A stretch of 64,000 nucleotides of DNA from Gordionus sp. m RMFG-2023. Taxonomy: Eukaryota; Nematomorpha; Gordioida; Chordodea; Parachordodidae. Below, piece after piece: positions 43,983 through 54,904 of this stretch; position 1 is the first letter of the stretch; each line of letters opens with the position of its first letter. A program made the position numbers and the translations under genes. The stretch spans positions 62,907,561 to 62,971,560 of the forward strand of contig NC_088775.1 of assembly GCF_954871325.1 (NCBI RefSeq), in the 5' to 3' direction. The notes under the pieces were generated by a model, which worked only from the letters and a program-made list of their open reading frames with translations, was not told where the DNA came from and did no database searches.

Positions 43983-44369
43983 TCATGAAGATGGGGGGGG
44001 GGTCTTCATTGAGGCAGCATCCTTGATTTGCTGAGTGAGGGATTTAGGTGAATTTTTGTCAGGCACTCTGAAAGTATTATATCCAAAATATAGGAATTTT
44101 AACCATTCTTGTTCATTACTAAAGTTTTGCAAAAGAGAGGATAGGCATTCAGCAAAAGATTTAGCAACATACAATCTAGCACCTTTAGGGATCCTTGAAA
44201 TAATATTTGGTTTGGGATGGTCAAGAAAAATATCTGAGAAGCTGGAATTATATTGTGGTGAAGTGGAACGGAATTTTCTGGGGGGATAATCAAAGTATTG
44301 GTAAGTGAAAAAAGAACGTAGCCAGAGTGTGAACAGCTGAGTGAAGGAGGACCATGGACTTGTAAGCAT
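43983..44369 (-). pseudogene. R2-type LINE N-terminal conserved block
   Basis: A 128-codon open segment with IISRIPKGARLYVAKSFAEC and WLKFLYFGYNTFRVPD, which precedes the RT in this LINE type (family form: RIPK-AR---A--L-----, then W--LF-F----L--P). Part of the same element as 41646-43930. A G run at about 43991-43999 lies at its end. Confidence 0.65.
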
Positions 44370-45539
44370 TCATTATTACTTATATGTACTGATTTTTGAC
44401 AAGAGGGACAGATTTATGATGAAAACATACAGAGGATGGTAAATTAAGAATTCATGTTGTAGAAAAAATTAATTTGACTCAAACAATAACTATGGGAACC
44501 CAGCAACAATTTTGGATAATGAGGTTATATTTGATTATTTTGAATAAATTCATTAATAATAATAAGAATTCAGGAGAACATTTTGGGATAGTAAAAATTA
44601 TATCAGTTAATTTAAGAGAACATCAAGATACATTGAAAACAATATACATTTTTAAATAAGAAAAATCAAATACTAATTTCTTGAAAGAAGAAATTAAAAT
44701 TGGAAAAATTGATGAATAAACATCTTGATAATTGGTTATATTTTAAAATTATGTAGGTATGATAATAAATGAATGATTCATGTTGTTGATATAATTGTTT
44801 AAATTTCATAAATAGCTATAGGAAGGATCCTAATAATTCTAGATTATAATCTTATAAACAGCTAATTGTGAATAAAGGGCTAAAAGCTTGGTTATTGCAG
44901 GTTTGGGAGAGAATGATCCAAGAGCTAATTTTATTATTGCAGCTTGGTATGAATATGATCAAGTGATGGTTGTTTAGATACTATATTACTTATAATCTTA
45001 TAAAAAGCTGATTACGTGATAAAAGCGTTTTCGCCCTCTGGTTGTGGATACAACAGAGCTACGCTAGGTTTTCCTCGAAAATCCATCAAACTGGATAGTT
45101 AATTAAGGGGAGAAAAATGAGGAGCCCTTCACACGTTTGTGGGGAAACCGCACGTATTTGTACGCGCAACAATCCGAGAATTGTTGCTTAAACGTCTATA
45201 GGCTAATAAACAAAAAGAAATGGGAAAAACAAAAGCCTATACCCAAGAACTGCAAAAATAATTTAATTACTTTAAGGGTGGGTGGTGGCTAATTTTAAGT
45301 TTAACATCTAATGTAAGCCTTGATAATTACTATCAATAATTGAGAATGTGTTCATAACAATTGAAATTAGAATTTATTCATAAAAATAAGAAAAAGCTAA
45401 TGGGTTTACCGCAAATTGTTTAAATAGGTGAAAATTCCAGTGAATAGGCAAAACTAGTCAGTAAGAGGTTTATGACTATCCAGCAACGAACACCACACAA
45501 CAAAGGTTTTTTTTTCTTTTTCCAGAGAAACAAAATACT
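44370..45539. other. No gene seen; small GC-richer island
   Basis: Mostly AT-rich. At 45030-45190 the GC content rises (GAGGAGCCCTTCACACG, GTGGGGAAACCGCACG) without an open frame or recognisable RNA. A segment near 44855-44900 resembles 53735-53770 (AGCTAATTGTGAATA...AAAGCTTGG). Confidence 0.45.
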
Positions 45540-47170
45540 CTATGGAGTGATAGATAGATTATATAGAGAAAAAGGTCTTTGATATTGATAAAGATATGTG
45601 AGAAAGGAGCTACGACGCAAAAATAGGAACCAGCTACGTAAGTTATAGGAAATAGAAAAGTAATTGTTGGCCAGGATTAACAAAAGGCATTCTGGCTTGA
45701 TTGTTATATGATAGTCTATCACTCACGGAAAGACTCTACCAACAAACATAATTACAAACCTTGCCACCCCCCTGTCGACTGGTTTCTCAATAAATGAAAT
45801 AACAAGTGGTAAAAGACAATGGGAAAAACAAAGCTCCGGGGCTAGATAATATCACAGCAGAAAAACCAAAAATAGCACCTATAACAATATCTCGCTACCT
45901 TTTAGCCCTCTTTCAATAAAATATGGGAGAGCGGAACTACTGCAGTGGGATGGAACAAATCCTATTTAAGTAACTACCCAAAAAACTAAGACCACAGAAA
46001 TTAAAGGGTTACTGAGCTTAGCCATCACATCCTGTAGCATGGAAAAAAATTTTTTTCTGGTTCACTCAAAAAACCACAAGCATGTCACCTACACCGAATC
46101 CCCCCCTCCCCCCCCCCCTTAAAAAATACATAAGTATATACAGGCCAAGAAAAGAATATACTGGAGCCAAAAATTAATTCAGAAAAATAATCATGCAGAA
46201 AAAGTAAGTACAAACCCCATTCTACTTTACATTTGTAAATTACAGCAGAGCTATTGATAATGTTAACCATGCAGCTTCGTTGTCAGAAAAGGGAAGACCC
46301 CAACATCTTTCAGATTCAGAAAACCACTAATACATGTTTGGATGCTTCGAAATCAATGACGAAGAACATCCCCTACATCCAAGGTAAAAGGGAGTAAAAC
46401 AAGGCTAAACTCTTGCCACTCCTAAATAAAAACATAAAAATTAAAACAAAAGAGAAACACTGGGAACGACCAATGTATTATATGTAGACTCCAATTAAGA
46501 TGTAATGTTTTGGAAAAGAAAAAAGTTCAAGACGTTAAATCTAGTTAACTAGCAATAATAAAGACAAATAATGAAATGAATAAAAAAACAGTTTTCCTCC
46601 TTATTTTTCCCAAGAAAAACATGTAACCACTTCAAAAACTTATAGTTAGAACAGGGTAAATGTAGTCACAATGTACTTAGGAAACATACTTAATAATAAA
46701 AGTAGTTGCAAAGAAGAAGAAAAATAAGAATACAAAGGCGAGTGGAAACTTTTAAACGTATATAAAAAGTATGGAAGATAAGAGAGAAATCTGTATTTTC
46801 TAGACTGAGGGCACATCCACTATTCCTATATTAGTCTATGGAGGGAGCGGACATGTTAGAGAGACCAAAGAAACTGGGGAAGAAAAAAATAAATAAAAAA
46901 TAAATTAAAAAAATAAAATAAAAAAATAGATGACTATAAACAAATAAATGCCTCATAAACAAAAGAGAATACCTTCTACCGCAGAAACATTTCGAACTCA
47001 AAAACTATGGAAAAATACAAAACATACCCAAAAACTAAGTTAAAAAGAGCCAAAGATTAATTCTAGCCCACATAAGAAACGCAAATCACAAACTATTTCT
47101 CAAATGCCATTAATATATCTTAACTCATATAATGGGAAATGTATAGAAGTACAACAACACCTAAGACATT
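45540..47170 (+). pseudogene. Decayed LINE of the copy-2 family, plus strand
   Basis: Frame-broken matches to LINE copy 2, in order: GKTLPT (about 45730), NKAPGLDNITAEKPKIAPIT (about 45835-45890, copy 2 has NNKYPGTDNITGEHLKAAPL), FVNYSRAIDNVNHA (about 46230-46270, copy 2 FKRAFDNVNHD), KGVKQG (about 46390), and MYLGNILNNKSSCKEE (about 46670-46720, copy 2 KYLGVTINNKGSCKEE). The many stops show that it is much older than copy 2. It is oriented tail to tail with copy 2. Confidence 0.8.
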
Positions 47171-47373
47171 GTATATGTAATGTATGTAATTAGAAATATG
47201 GGACGGACTGATTTAAATTAGTACATTAAGTCAATAAGATAAATAAAAGCTAATGTCAGTGAAGTAAGTAATTTACAGAAAAGGTGAAAGACAAAGTCAA
47301 GAGGTAAATTGAGAAATGAAGAGATTAAATAACCTGAAATACAGAAATAAAAAAATTAAAAAAAAAATAAAAA

Positions 47374-48736
47374 TTACGAGAGGTTTAGGTAGTTTGATTT
47401 AATTTTTAGTAATTTCTTTATAGATTTTTTGTTTGTATTTAGCCTTAGGAACTGTTTCAAATTTAAGTTTAGATCCATTATGTCCTTCAAGGCTCTGTAG
47501 AAATAATGTCTTATATTTGCAATATGTTTTCCCATTAAAGGAGTATAACCAATTAATGGCATCAATAACGAGGCTATTGCTACTATGGTTTCTTAAAATA
47601 TGGGCAAAAAAAAAGAGAATCGGGATGATGGTTGAGTTGAAAATACGGAGTCTTGTGAAAACGGATATCTCTCTAGCTTTCCACAGTTTAAAAAATTTAT
47701 AAAAAGCCGCCCTAGCATTTTGTATACGAATTTTTAGTTCCTCTTTGCAACTACCTTTATTGTTAATGGTTACACCTAGATATTTAAAAGATTTCACCAC
47801 CTTAACCAACTTTCCCCCAACCACCAAACTATTCAGAAGAGGCGCCTGAGACGAGGGCATTATCACTGTTTTATCAAAGTTTATATCCAAGCCAACCTTA
47901 AGACTAAAGGAGTTCAATATAGAGATCAAATTTTGGGTTTCTTCCAAACTTTTTGTTATCAATACTCTGTCATCAGCATAACATATCACCCTATTTTCCA
48001 AGAAGAACGACTGACTGGACCTGAATTCTAAGAGATTCGCAGTAGCCAGAGTATCTACTATGATTTTATTCATGAGTATATTAAACAATAGCGGGGAAAG
48101 AACACACTCTTGTTTTACCCCTTTCTTTGTCCTAAAAGATGGAGAAACCTTATTATTGATTTTTAAGGAGGCAAAAAGACTACTATAATGTGTTTTAAGG
48201 ATCCTTATAATATTAGAGTCAATACCACATTCGGTTAAAATCTTCCAAAGCGCATCATGGTTAACATTATCAAAAGCACGTTTAAAGTCGATAAAAATAA
48301 AGTAAAAAGGTAATTTATACTTCTCACATTTCTGCATTATAATCTTTAAAGCTAATATTCGTTCGTTTATATTTCTACTTGGACGGTAAGCACAAATGTA
48401 TTTAGACAAATGGTTTGGTGTAGAGGAAAGAATGCGGTTTTTTAAAAGAACCATAAAAACTTTTGATGCAATAGACGTGAGAGCGATGGCTCTATAATCC
48501 TTGAATTTAGATGGATTTGGAATTTTCGGGAAGTTGCAAAAGATAGTCCTATTCCAATCCGCCGGCATCATCCCAGTAAACCATATCTTGTTAAACAAAG
48601 ACAGTAAGAACCGAAAGATCGCTAAGGGAGCTGCTTTCAGATGTTCTCCTGTAATGTTATCCGTACCCGGATATTTATTATTCCTAAGCTTCTTAATAGC
48701 AGCCACAATTTCAGCCAATGAAAAGTTTGCGTCCAA
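47374..48736 (-). pseudogene. LINE copy 2 reverse transcriptase
   Basis: A long open segment from 48736 holds fingers and palm: YPGTDNITGEHLKAAPL, FKDYRAIALTSIASKVF, FIFIDFKRAFDNVNHDALW (catalytic Asp of motif A), KQECVLSPLLFNILMNK, and CYADDRVLITKS (motif C). The thumb follows (FKYLGVTINNKGSCKEEL). Near 47560-47620 the frame changes: the true C-terminus is in the frame that ends at 47374 (ALKDIMDLNLNLKQFLRL, NKKSIKKLL). There the sequence after PILFFF is shorter than in LINE copy 1, so a deletion is likely. Confidence 0.88.
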
Positions 48737-50076
48737 TTGTCCAACACTTTGACTAGTGGTTGGGATTAAGGTAGGCCTCCTAGAATCAAAGACTCACATA
48801 TAGTGATCGAGCCATAACGCCATCTGTTCGTCGGGGTCAGTAATTAACTTATTTTTATCCAGCCTTATAGTTGGAAGTGTCTTGAACACTTTTACCTATC
48901 AAAAGTAATTTAGTTTCTTGTAGGCGTCGAAAGTTCTATTCTCCCTCATATCCCTGTCTATCTCAAAAGTTTTTTAGCAATAAAAATCCTTCTATCTCTC
49001 CTTAGGAGTCTATGAATTGAGGTCCATAAATGACTATCGCGCTCTCCTTGTAGCTTGAGTTGAGCTATCATGCGAATGGTGTCATCGGATAGCCATTCCT
49101 GTCTTTGTGGAGAATTGTTGATGTTAGGGAGATGATTGCAGGCATCAAACAAGTTGTTTTTGAAAGACGCCCAACATTCTTCAACAGACTGAAACTCCGA
49201 TGAGGATAAGAAAGTTTCCTCCCTATCATTTAAGATTAGATCGAACTGTAGCTTGTGCAGGACGTTGCAGGTGTGTTGCATTCCTTTTCCAGGAAAGGTA
49301 TCTAGGCTGGGGTTGAAGAGAAGGACGCCGAGAGTTTCCCCATAAATTTTTCACAGTAATACTGGCTCTGATTAAGTTATGATCAGAAATATTAATATTA
49401 GGCATTGCTTTTACATGGATGAACCAGCTATGAATGTTCGAGATGATAAAATCGATCTGAGATTTGGTATTATTTCTTCTGAAGGTTAGGGTGTTAGATT
49501 CGCTGTGGGAAAAGAAAGTATTTTCAACCTTGAGGTTTATACTTCTGCACATCTCCAATAACTTCCTACTGTCATCACTGTTTAATTGAGAGAGAACTGC
49601 ATTCCCAATTACCCCATCTCTAATAAAGTAGTCATTTTTTCCGATCCTAGTATTTAAGTCCCCAAGGATTGTCAAATTACACTCCTAGGAAGAGAGTTAA
49701 CAATGTTTTCGAGGTCATCAAGGAATGCGAGCCTTTCGTTTTTTCTAGGCGGGACATAGACATTAATTAAGATTGTTTGTCTGAAGTAGGTATTCAGGTA
49801 TAGTAAACAGCATCTCTCCGAGATGGGCACAAATTTATCCACGTATTTGCATAATCTTTTGCTGATAAAGAAAGCAACTCCCGACCAATTATTGGAAGTG
49901 GTGCCAGAACTATACATTTCAAAGTTATTAAAGGTAGCCATATTATTATCTTTTGAGTGGGTCTCCTGTATCGCGATCACATCCATTTTTTCGTCCACCA
50001 TGAGTCTTAGAAAAATCGTTAATTTACTCATTAAACCATTAATATTAAGCGAGGACATGATAAAATTTCCTTTCAA
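48737..50076 (-). pseudogene. LINE copy 2 endonuclease and linker
   Basis: Endonuclease motifs in order: SSLNINGLMSKL, VIAIQETHSKDN (catalytic Glu), NVYVPPRKNE, ILGDLNTRIGKND (Asp, Asn), SQIDFIISN and ISDHNLIRA (catalytic Asp-His). A one-base shift near 49675 joins the first two parts and another near 49270-49300 precedes the linker (ECWASFKNNLFDACNHLP, RQEWLSDDTIRMIAQLK). A third break near 48960 cuts the linker (MRENRTFDAYKKLNYF lies in another frame at about 48900-48955). Confidence 0.85.
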
Positions 50077-52905
50077 ACCACTGCGCTATCAGATAAAAGA
50101 TATGTATACATATATATGTATAAATATTATATAACATGATTTATTGCAAGTGGTCATAATATAGATATTATTACTTACTGTTCTGTTTAAAAAGAGAAAG
50201 GAAGAAAAAATTGACAAGAATGTCTATAGGCTTTAACCCATCTTGGAAGAGAAAGAGTAGAAACAAAGTGAGGTAATTCAAAAGCAATGCCAAGACAAGG
50301 GGGAAGCAAGTGATTGTGGGTTTATCAGTTATAAAGCAAGGATATTCTCTTAATTACCTAAAAAGGAAAGGAATAGTGTAAAGGAAATTTCTTGGGAATT
50401 CCGATAAAAGGAAAACATATGTTACCTAAGGGAGAGCCAATCGAAAAAATAAAAAGTGAATAAATAAAATTATGAAAGAGTTTCCTAGGACTAATTTAAT
50501 ATAAAAGAAACCAATATATTGGAAGAAAAGATGAGGCCACCTAAGAAACTTAAAAAGATAAAAACGAAAAAGGATAAAGATAATTTAATACAGAAAAATA
50601 AAATAAAATTTAAAACTGTATAGAGAAAATTTACCTCCATATCTCTGTGCACATTTGGAAGTTGACATAGACATTATAATAGAAAAAAATTTAAAATTTG
50701 AAGGGAAATAAAATACAGCTTAGCGAATAAAAAATAAAAGTAAAACTTTACAAAATTTTTGTTTAATAGAAGACTATGAAAAAGGAAATGATTAATAAAA
50801 ATAAATAAGTAAAACAATAATAAGGGGGAAAAATTCAGGGTGGGATAACCGAAACACTTTACAATAACCAAAATTATAAATTATACTAAGCTCTAAATAA
50901 ATAAATACAAATATTAATAACAAGTTGTATAAGACATTCCCAAAAAGCAAGAACGAGAAAAATTTAAATATTAAGAAAAGAGAGATCGATGGCGTCCAAT
51001 ATTAGAAAAAACTTTTATTTTAAGAGAAACAAAAGAATTAATATAACTGTGGCGCCTAGAAAGTTAAAAATATGAAATATTAAAAATAAAATTTTATTTA
51101 TTAGTTATATTTTTAGCCAAGACAAAAATATATAAGAAAAAATGATATTTTCTTGAAAAAGTCGTTTGAATTAAAAGAAAAACATAAATAAAATTAATAA
51201 ATAGACAGAATAAGTAAAATAGAAACATATTTGGGAGGGAGTCATAAAAATATTAGCGAGTGAGAGAAAAGGGAAATAAAAATTAAGCGTTAAACTAATA
51301 TATATAATATAAAATATATACGATATTCAAAGTCCAAACAAATATATATATATATATAGTCTAATATATGTAATATAAAATAATATATACATAATATAAT
51401 GTTAGCGTTGTGTTTGAGATCTATATATATAAAACTAATTTAGAAACCAACCTAAAATATGCATACTAAGGAATATATACATAATATGTACTATGAATAT
51501 ATATATAAATAATAAAGTATAATGTAATATATATTTCGTTAATCTAATAAATCTAAATAAAATGTGAAATAATGTTACAATGTGCTAACATTAATATGTT
51601 TGTTATGTCAAGCTCAAAAAGTTTTAAGCAATAAAATTCTAAAAATGAATTAAATTAATATGTTATATGAAGTAAGAAATATTTAAAACTATAGAATCCA
51701 AAAATTGAGTTAATTTTAACTAAGTGAGCTAAAAACTTACAAAACTAGAGAAAAAAAAACTTTCAAAACTTACAAAAACTTATAAAATATCAAATTTAAA
51801 CTAATCCAATTTTAATTAGTATACTCATAGAATGAAAAAGATCTTTAATTTAGAAAAGTCGAATCATAAATAATGTTATCATAAATGTCAACAAGATGAA
51901 CTACTTTTGTGAAAATAAGAACTAAATAAGATTATGAAAGCAAAGAGCTACAACATAATTAATGTAATAATGTATATTTAAAATAATAAAAGTGGCGCCA
52001 CTTTTAATAACAAAAGTATTATGAGGATAGGAAATGAAAGACATTTAGGCCTAAAGAGAAATATTCAGTCAACTAAATACTTTTTTTTTGTGAAGCTAAC
52101 GTATTAAAAGAATTTTTTTTTTAAAAAAACTACTTAACTATTTAATTTTAGCTAAATAAGATATCTAAAGTAACTAGTATTTAACCCATGTGAAACTAAA
52201 ACCTTTAACATAAAATAAAATGTCTAATTTTTCTAATATGTATATAATGTAATATATTAATGTTGAGAAGTCAAAAACTTAGACTAATTTAGACTAATAT
52301 TTATAAAATGTAATTTATATATATATTGAGAAGTCAAACATCAATTATTTAATTTAAGAACTAATAAAATCTCTAAAATCTACTAAATTTAACAAATTTA
52401 AAGCTAAAACATATAAATGTTATAATATATACTAATCCAATGTACTTATTTAATGAAGTTTAAAACATACTTTTAACAAATTATTTACTATATATGAAAT
52501 TTAAGCCCACTTTAAAACCATTAAAAGTATTAAGTAGCTAAATATATTTGTCATATGTTGGTTAAATCTAATATAAACAGAAAAATCTACTAAAACCAAT
52601 TTAAGATCTAAGGACAAAACAATAAAGTATATTGAGATTAAACCATTTTAAAATAAATAGACTATCGCAGTTTAGACAAATTACAGATAAAAGTATATTT
52701 GTAATATGTTAATTATATTTTAAGTTATGGTAACAATAAAATACATAAAGGCAAAACCATTTTAAGTTACTAGAATATAACAAGGTAGACAAATTACTGA
52801 CTACATATTTCTTAATTTGTAATATATAGTATTAGTACTTCTCAGATAGAGGTTAATACAGGATTTTGATGAAACAGCTAATGGAAAAATAAAATCAAAA
52901 TATAC
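50077..52905 (-). other. Non-coding flank with shared LINE-upstream module, copy 2
   Basis: Non-coding AT-rich sequence. The part at 50333-51310 matches 9783-10710; the rest is composition-matched AT-rich DNA with no gene. On the minus strand it begins with a donor-like CTCAAAACAG^GTATAT near 52904. Acceptor-like signals occur just before the endonuclease start (CTGATAGCGCAG near 50080). Whether it is a LINE leader, a spliced intron or host intron cannot be settled here. Confidence 0.6.
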
Positions 52906-53148
52906 CTGTTTTGAGAAGACTAAAAAAAATCAACCGCTAATTGAAATAGGTATTGAAATCAGATGGGGGAAAGGTTTCAAACAATTTTGGCCTGTTTCAA
53001 AACAACATTACTGGTTATCATGTTTGAGGTATTCTTTTTGAAGATTTGTGCCCGTCCATTTTGATATCGATTATAAATGGAGTGTCAACTTCAATTATAT
53101 TTTCCATGAGTTCAAATTAACTATTTTTTTATCGTCAGATGTGCATTT
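52906..53148. other. Spacer downstream of the glycogen synthase exon
   Basis: Minus-strand downstream flank of the exon. A 29-codon open frame (53107-53018, starting MENIIEVDTPF, ending SKRIPQT) is present but resembles no part of glycogen synthase. No second exon was seen here. Confidence 0.4.
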
Positions 53149-53601
53149 TCAACCTATGTCAAATAGATTGATATTGGGATATCCCTCAATCAACCATCTT
53201 CCAAAAACAACCTTAACACTTTGATCCCTCATTGATTTTAAAGTGTCTCTAAAAACTGGGTGAGAAGACTCCATTCTTTCTACTTCTTGATTAACTTGTT
53301 GTTCATTATAAGGCCCAAATAGACAATATTGTTCACCTAATTCATCAGATAGACAATATTGTTCACCTAATTCATCAGATAGACAATATTGTTCACCTAA
53401 TTCATCAGATGTTATAGCAACTTTCGATCTGATAACAGTATAAATGCCTCCAACCTTGTTCGCGGCTTCCCAGGAACATTCAAATACAAAACGATTTTCT
53501 GCAGCAGCTGATTCACCCCTATCTAGCATAAACGGATCGATTTCTTTCAATTTACGCGATAAATCTCCATAAATATATGTCCAATATAAACCTTTGGACA
53601 T
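53149..53601 (-). CDS. GYS: Glycogen synthase, N-terminal coding exon
   Basis: Start of a GT3-family glycogen [starch] synthase, the cytosolic enzyme that extends glycogen by transferring glucose from UDP-glucose. ATG 53599-53601 is preceded at once by two in-frame TAA codons, which supports this start. Residues 37-61 (RFVFECSWEAANKVGGIYTV) form the first strand and the KVGG-I loop that binds the nucleotide sugar. VVFGRWLIEGYPNINLFDIG near the end matches the insect enzyme (GRWL-DG-P---LFDIG). The coding part ends at a donor-like site within the DIG codons (GACATAG^GTTGAA, near 53154). Three perfect copies of ten codons (SDELGEQYCL) occur where the family has one. The rest of the enzyme (about 550 residues) was not found on the minus strand down to position 1. 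It is either an exon followed by a very long intron or a broken copy. Confidence 0.82.
   Translation of the reverse strand: MSKGLYWTYIYGDLSRKLKEIDPFMLDRGESAAAENRFVFECSWEAANKVGGIYTVIRSKVAITSDELGEQYCLSDELGEQYCLSDELGEQYCLFGPYNEQQVNQEVERMESSHPVFRDTLKSMRDQSVKVVFGRWLIEGYPNINLFDIG
53321..53410. repeat. Three perfect 30-bp tandem units inside glycogen synthase exon
   Basis: The 30-bp unit beginning AGACAATATTGTTCACCTAA on the plus strand is present at 53321-53350, 53351-53380 and 53381-53410 without a mismatch. It encodes SDELGEQYCL on the minus strand, keeping the frame. Confidence 0.97.
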
Positions 53602-54299
53602 ATTTATTAGGCTTAAAATTTATGCCTCATTTAACCTTAAACATTTTTTTAAATATAGAATATCTTTTGCGAAAAGATAGTTTTCCAAATAGCATGTCAT
53701 TTCTATAAAACCCGTTTCCAAAAGGTCTAAAAAAGCTGATTGTGAATACAGGACTAAAAACTTGGTACATGGATAGGTGTATTTATAAAAAAAATAAAAC
53801 TCATTATTAAAAACAATAATTATTTTAAAATAGTTTAGTTATTTTGACGATTCTCACTTTTTAAATACATCAGGAAATAATTTCTTGGATGGGTTTATGA
53901 ATAATTTTTTTAACTTAAAAATTAATCAATTATAAAAATATATTAATAATTTAAAAATGCTTCATGTAAGTAGATAGTTTAAATATGGCATAGCCTTACG
54001 AAACGTTGGTGGTAAAGAAAATAGAAGAAAAAATTTGTAAAATGGGTAGGAATAGGGAAATAGCCATTACTTTTTATTATGGTGATAAGTTAGGTGGGGC
54101 AAATATATTTTTGGGTGGATTTGTAAATATTTCGTTTTAATTTATAAATAAATCAATTCAAAAATTATATTAATTATTTGAAAATGATTCACGTATTTTG
54201 ACGATCCTCACATTTCAAGTTGTGGAGGTTAATAAATAAACCTACTTGAATAAATAATATCTCATTTTATTCCAGAGATGTGAACCCTTCAACAAAAAA
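53602..54299. other. No gene seen; contains dispersed-repeat copy
   Basis: The upstream flank of the glycogen synthase start on the minus strand. 54000-54170 matches 40290-40460. No recognisable promoter elements or further exon. Confidence 0.5.
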
Positions 54300-54904
54300 A
54301 GAATCTGGGTCCAGTTAGAGAACATAAGGAAATATTGACACAAAATAACACAATTCTTTTTAATTAATTTATTTAAGAATTTAAATCTTGGTATGAAATA
54401 AAGATTAATTCCTCCACTTTAAAATATATTTTGGAGTTTTTCCAAATATATTAAAATTATTGTGTATTTTGCCAAATATACCAATTAGTACAAGCACAAA
54501 TGAGAGAACTTTTTCTCCATTATAGAGAATTAAAACCCATATCAAAGGTATTTCTAAAATTTAAATGAAATAGTTTTACTTAATATACATCGACATCTAA
54601 TTCCCAACACAGAACAAATTATTGAAAAATTGGCACAATGGCTAAAAAGATTAAATTTTCGTTTATGAACAATATTTTGATTCTTTTGTGATTTATATAA
54701 CGGTTTAATAGCTATATATTTTAACATCGCTTTAAATGTTTTCCAATATTTAAATTTTTGTGTTCGAAATATTCATTTCTGAAAGTATGATTCGTTCTAA
54801 TAAATTTAACTTGATTTTTTGTTCTAATAAATGTAAGTTCCAAAAAAATTCATTTTAATATAAAAAAAATTATCACCCTGTAAAAATTCCTGGTTACGCG
54901 CCTG
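54300..54904 (+). mobile_element. 3' end of a ZMYM-type hAT (family Z2), copy A
   Basis: The plus strand shows the dimerisation region of a hAT transposase (TNERTFSPL, a stop, then RIKTHIKG at 54496-54546; further on LLKNWHNG). The element ends at 54904 with GGTTACGCGCCTG, the inverse of CAGGCGCGTAACC, a common hAT end. The whole segment matches, inverted, 58137-58597 plus 61679-61740. The 5' part of the element is not recognised and the left limit is approximate. Confidence 0.75.

Larger units (their letters stand above)
41646..44369 (-). mobile_element. LINE with R2-type endonuclease, broken
   Basis: Minus-strand retrotransposon relic. Order of parts: an N-terminal conserved block (44369-43983), RT (43930-42519), and a C-terminal zinc finger plus restriction-like endonuclease (about 42240-41646). 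The RT block with the pattern IRPIAIGSTFRRLVAK, FQLGVGIPGGCEAVVH, QQGDPLGSLFF and WYIDDG is the type seen in animal LINEs that have a C-terminal PD-(D/E)XK-like endonuclease in place of an APE domain. It differs in kind from the other LINEs here. There are about four or five frame breaks over 2.7 kb, so it is fairly recent. Confidence 0.82.
47371..50076 (-). mobile_element. APE-type LINE copy 2
   Basis: Minus-strand LINE with endonuclease (50076-49226), linker (49281-48958), RT (48736 to about 47560) and C-terminus (to 47371). The whole coding length is present, with about four frameshifts or small deletions, so it is a fairly recent dead copy. Its 5' flank (50077-52905) contains a module shared with 9783-10710. 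The 5' and 3' limits of the element beyond the coding region are not determined. Confidence 0.88.

Noticed and set aside
53018-53107. Second exon of glycogen synthase
   Set aside because: The 29-codon open frame does not resemble any part of the enzyme.
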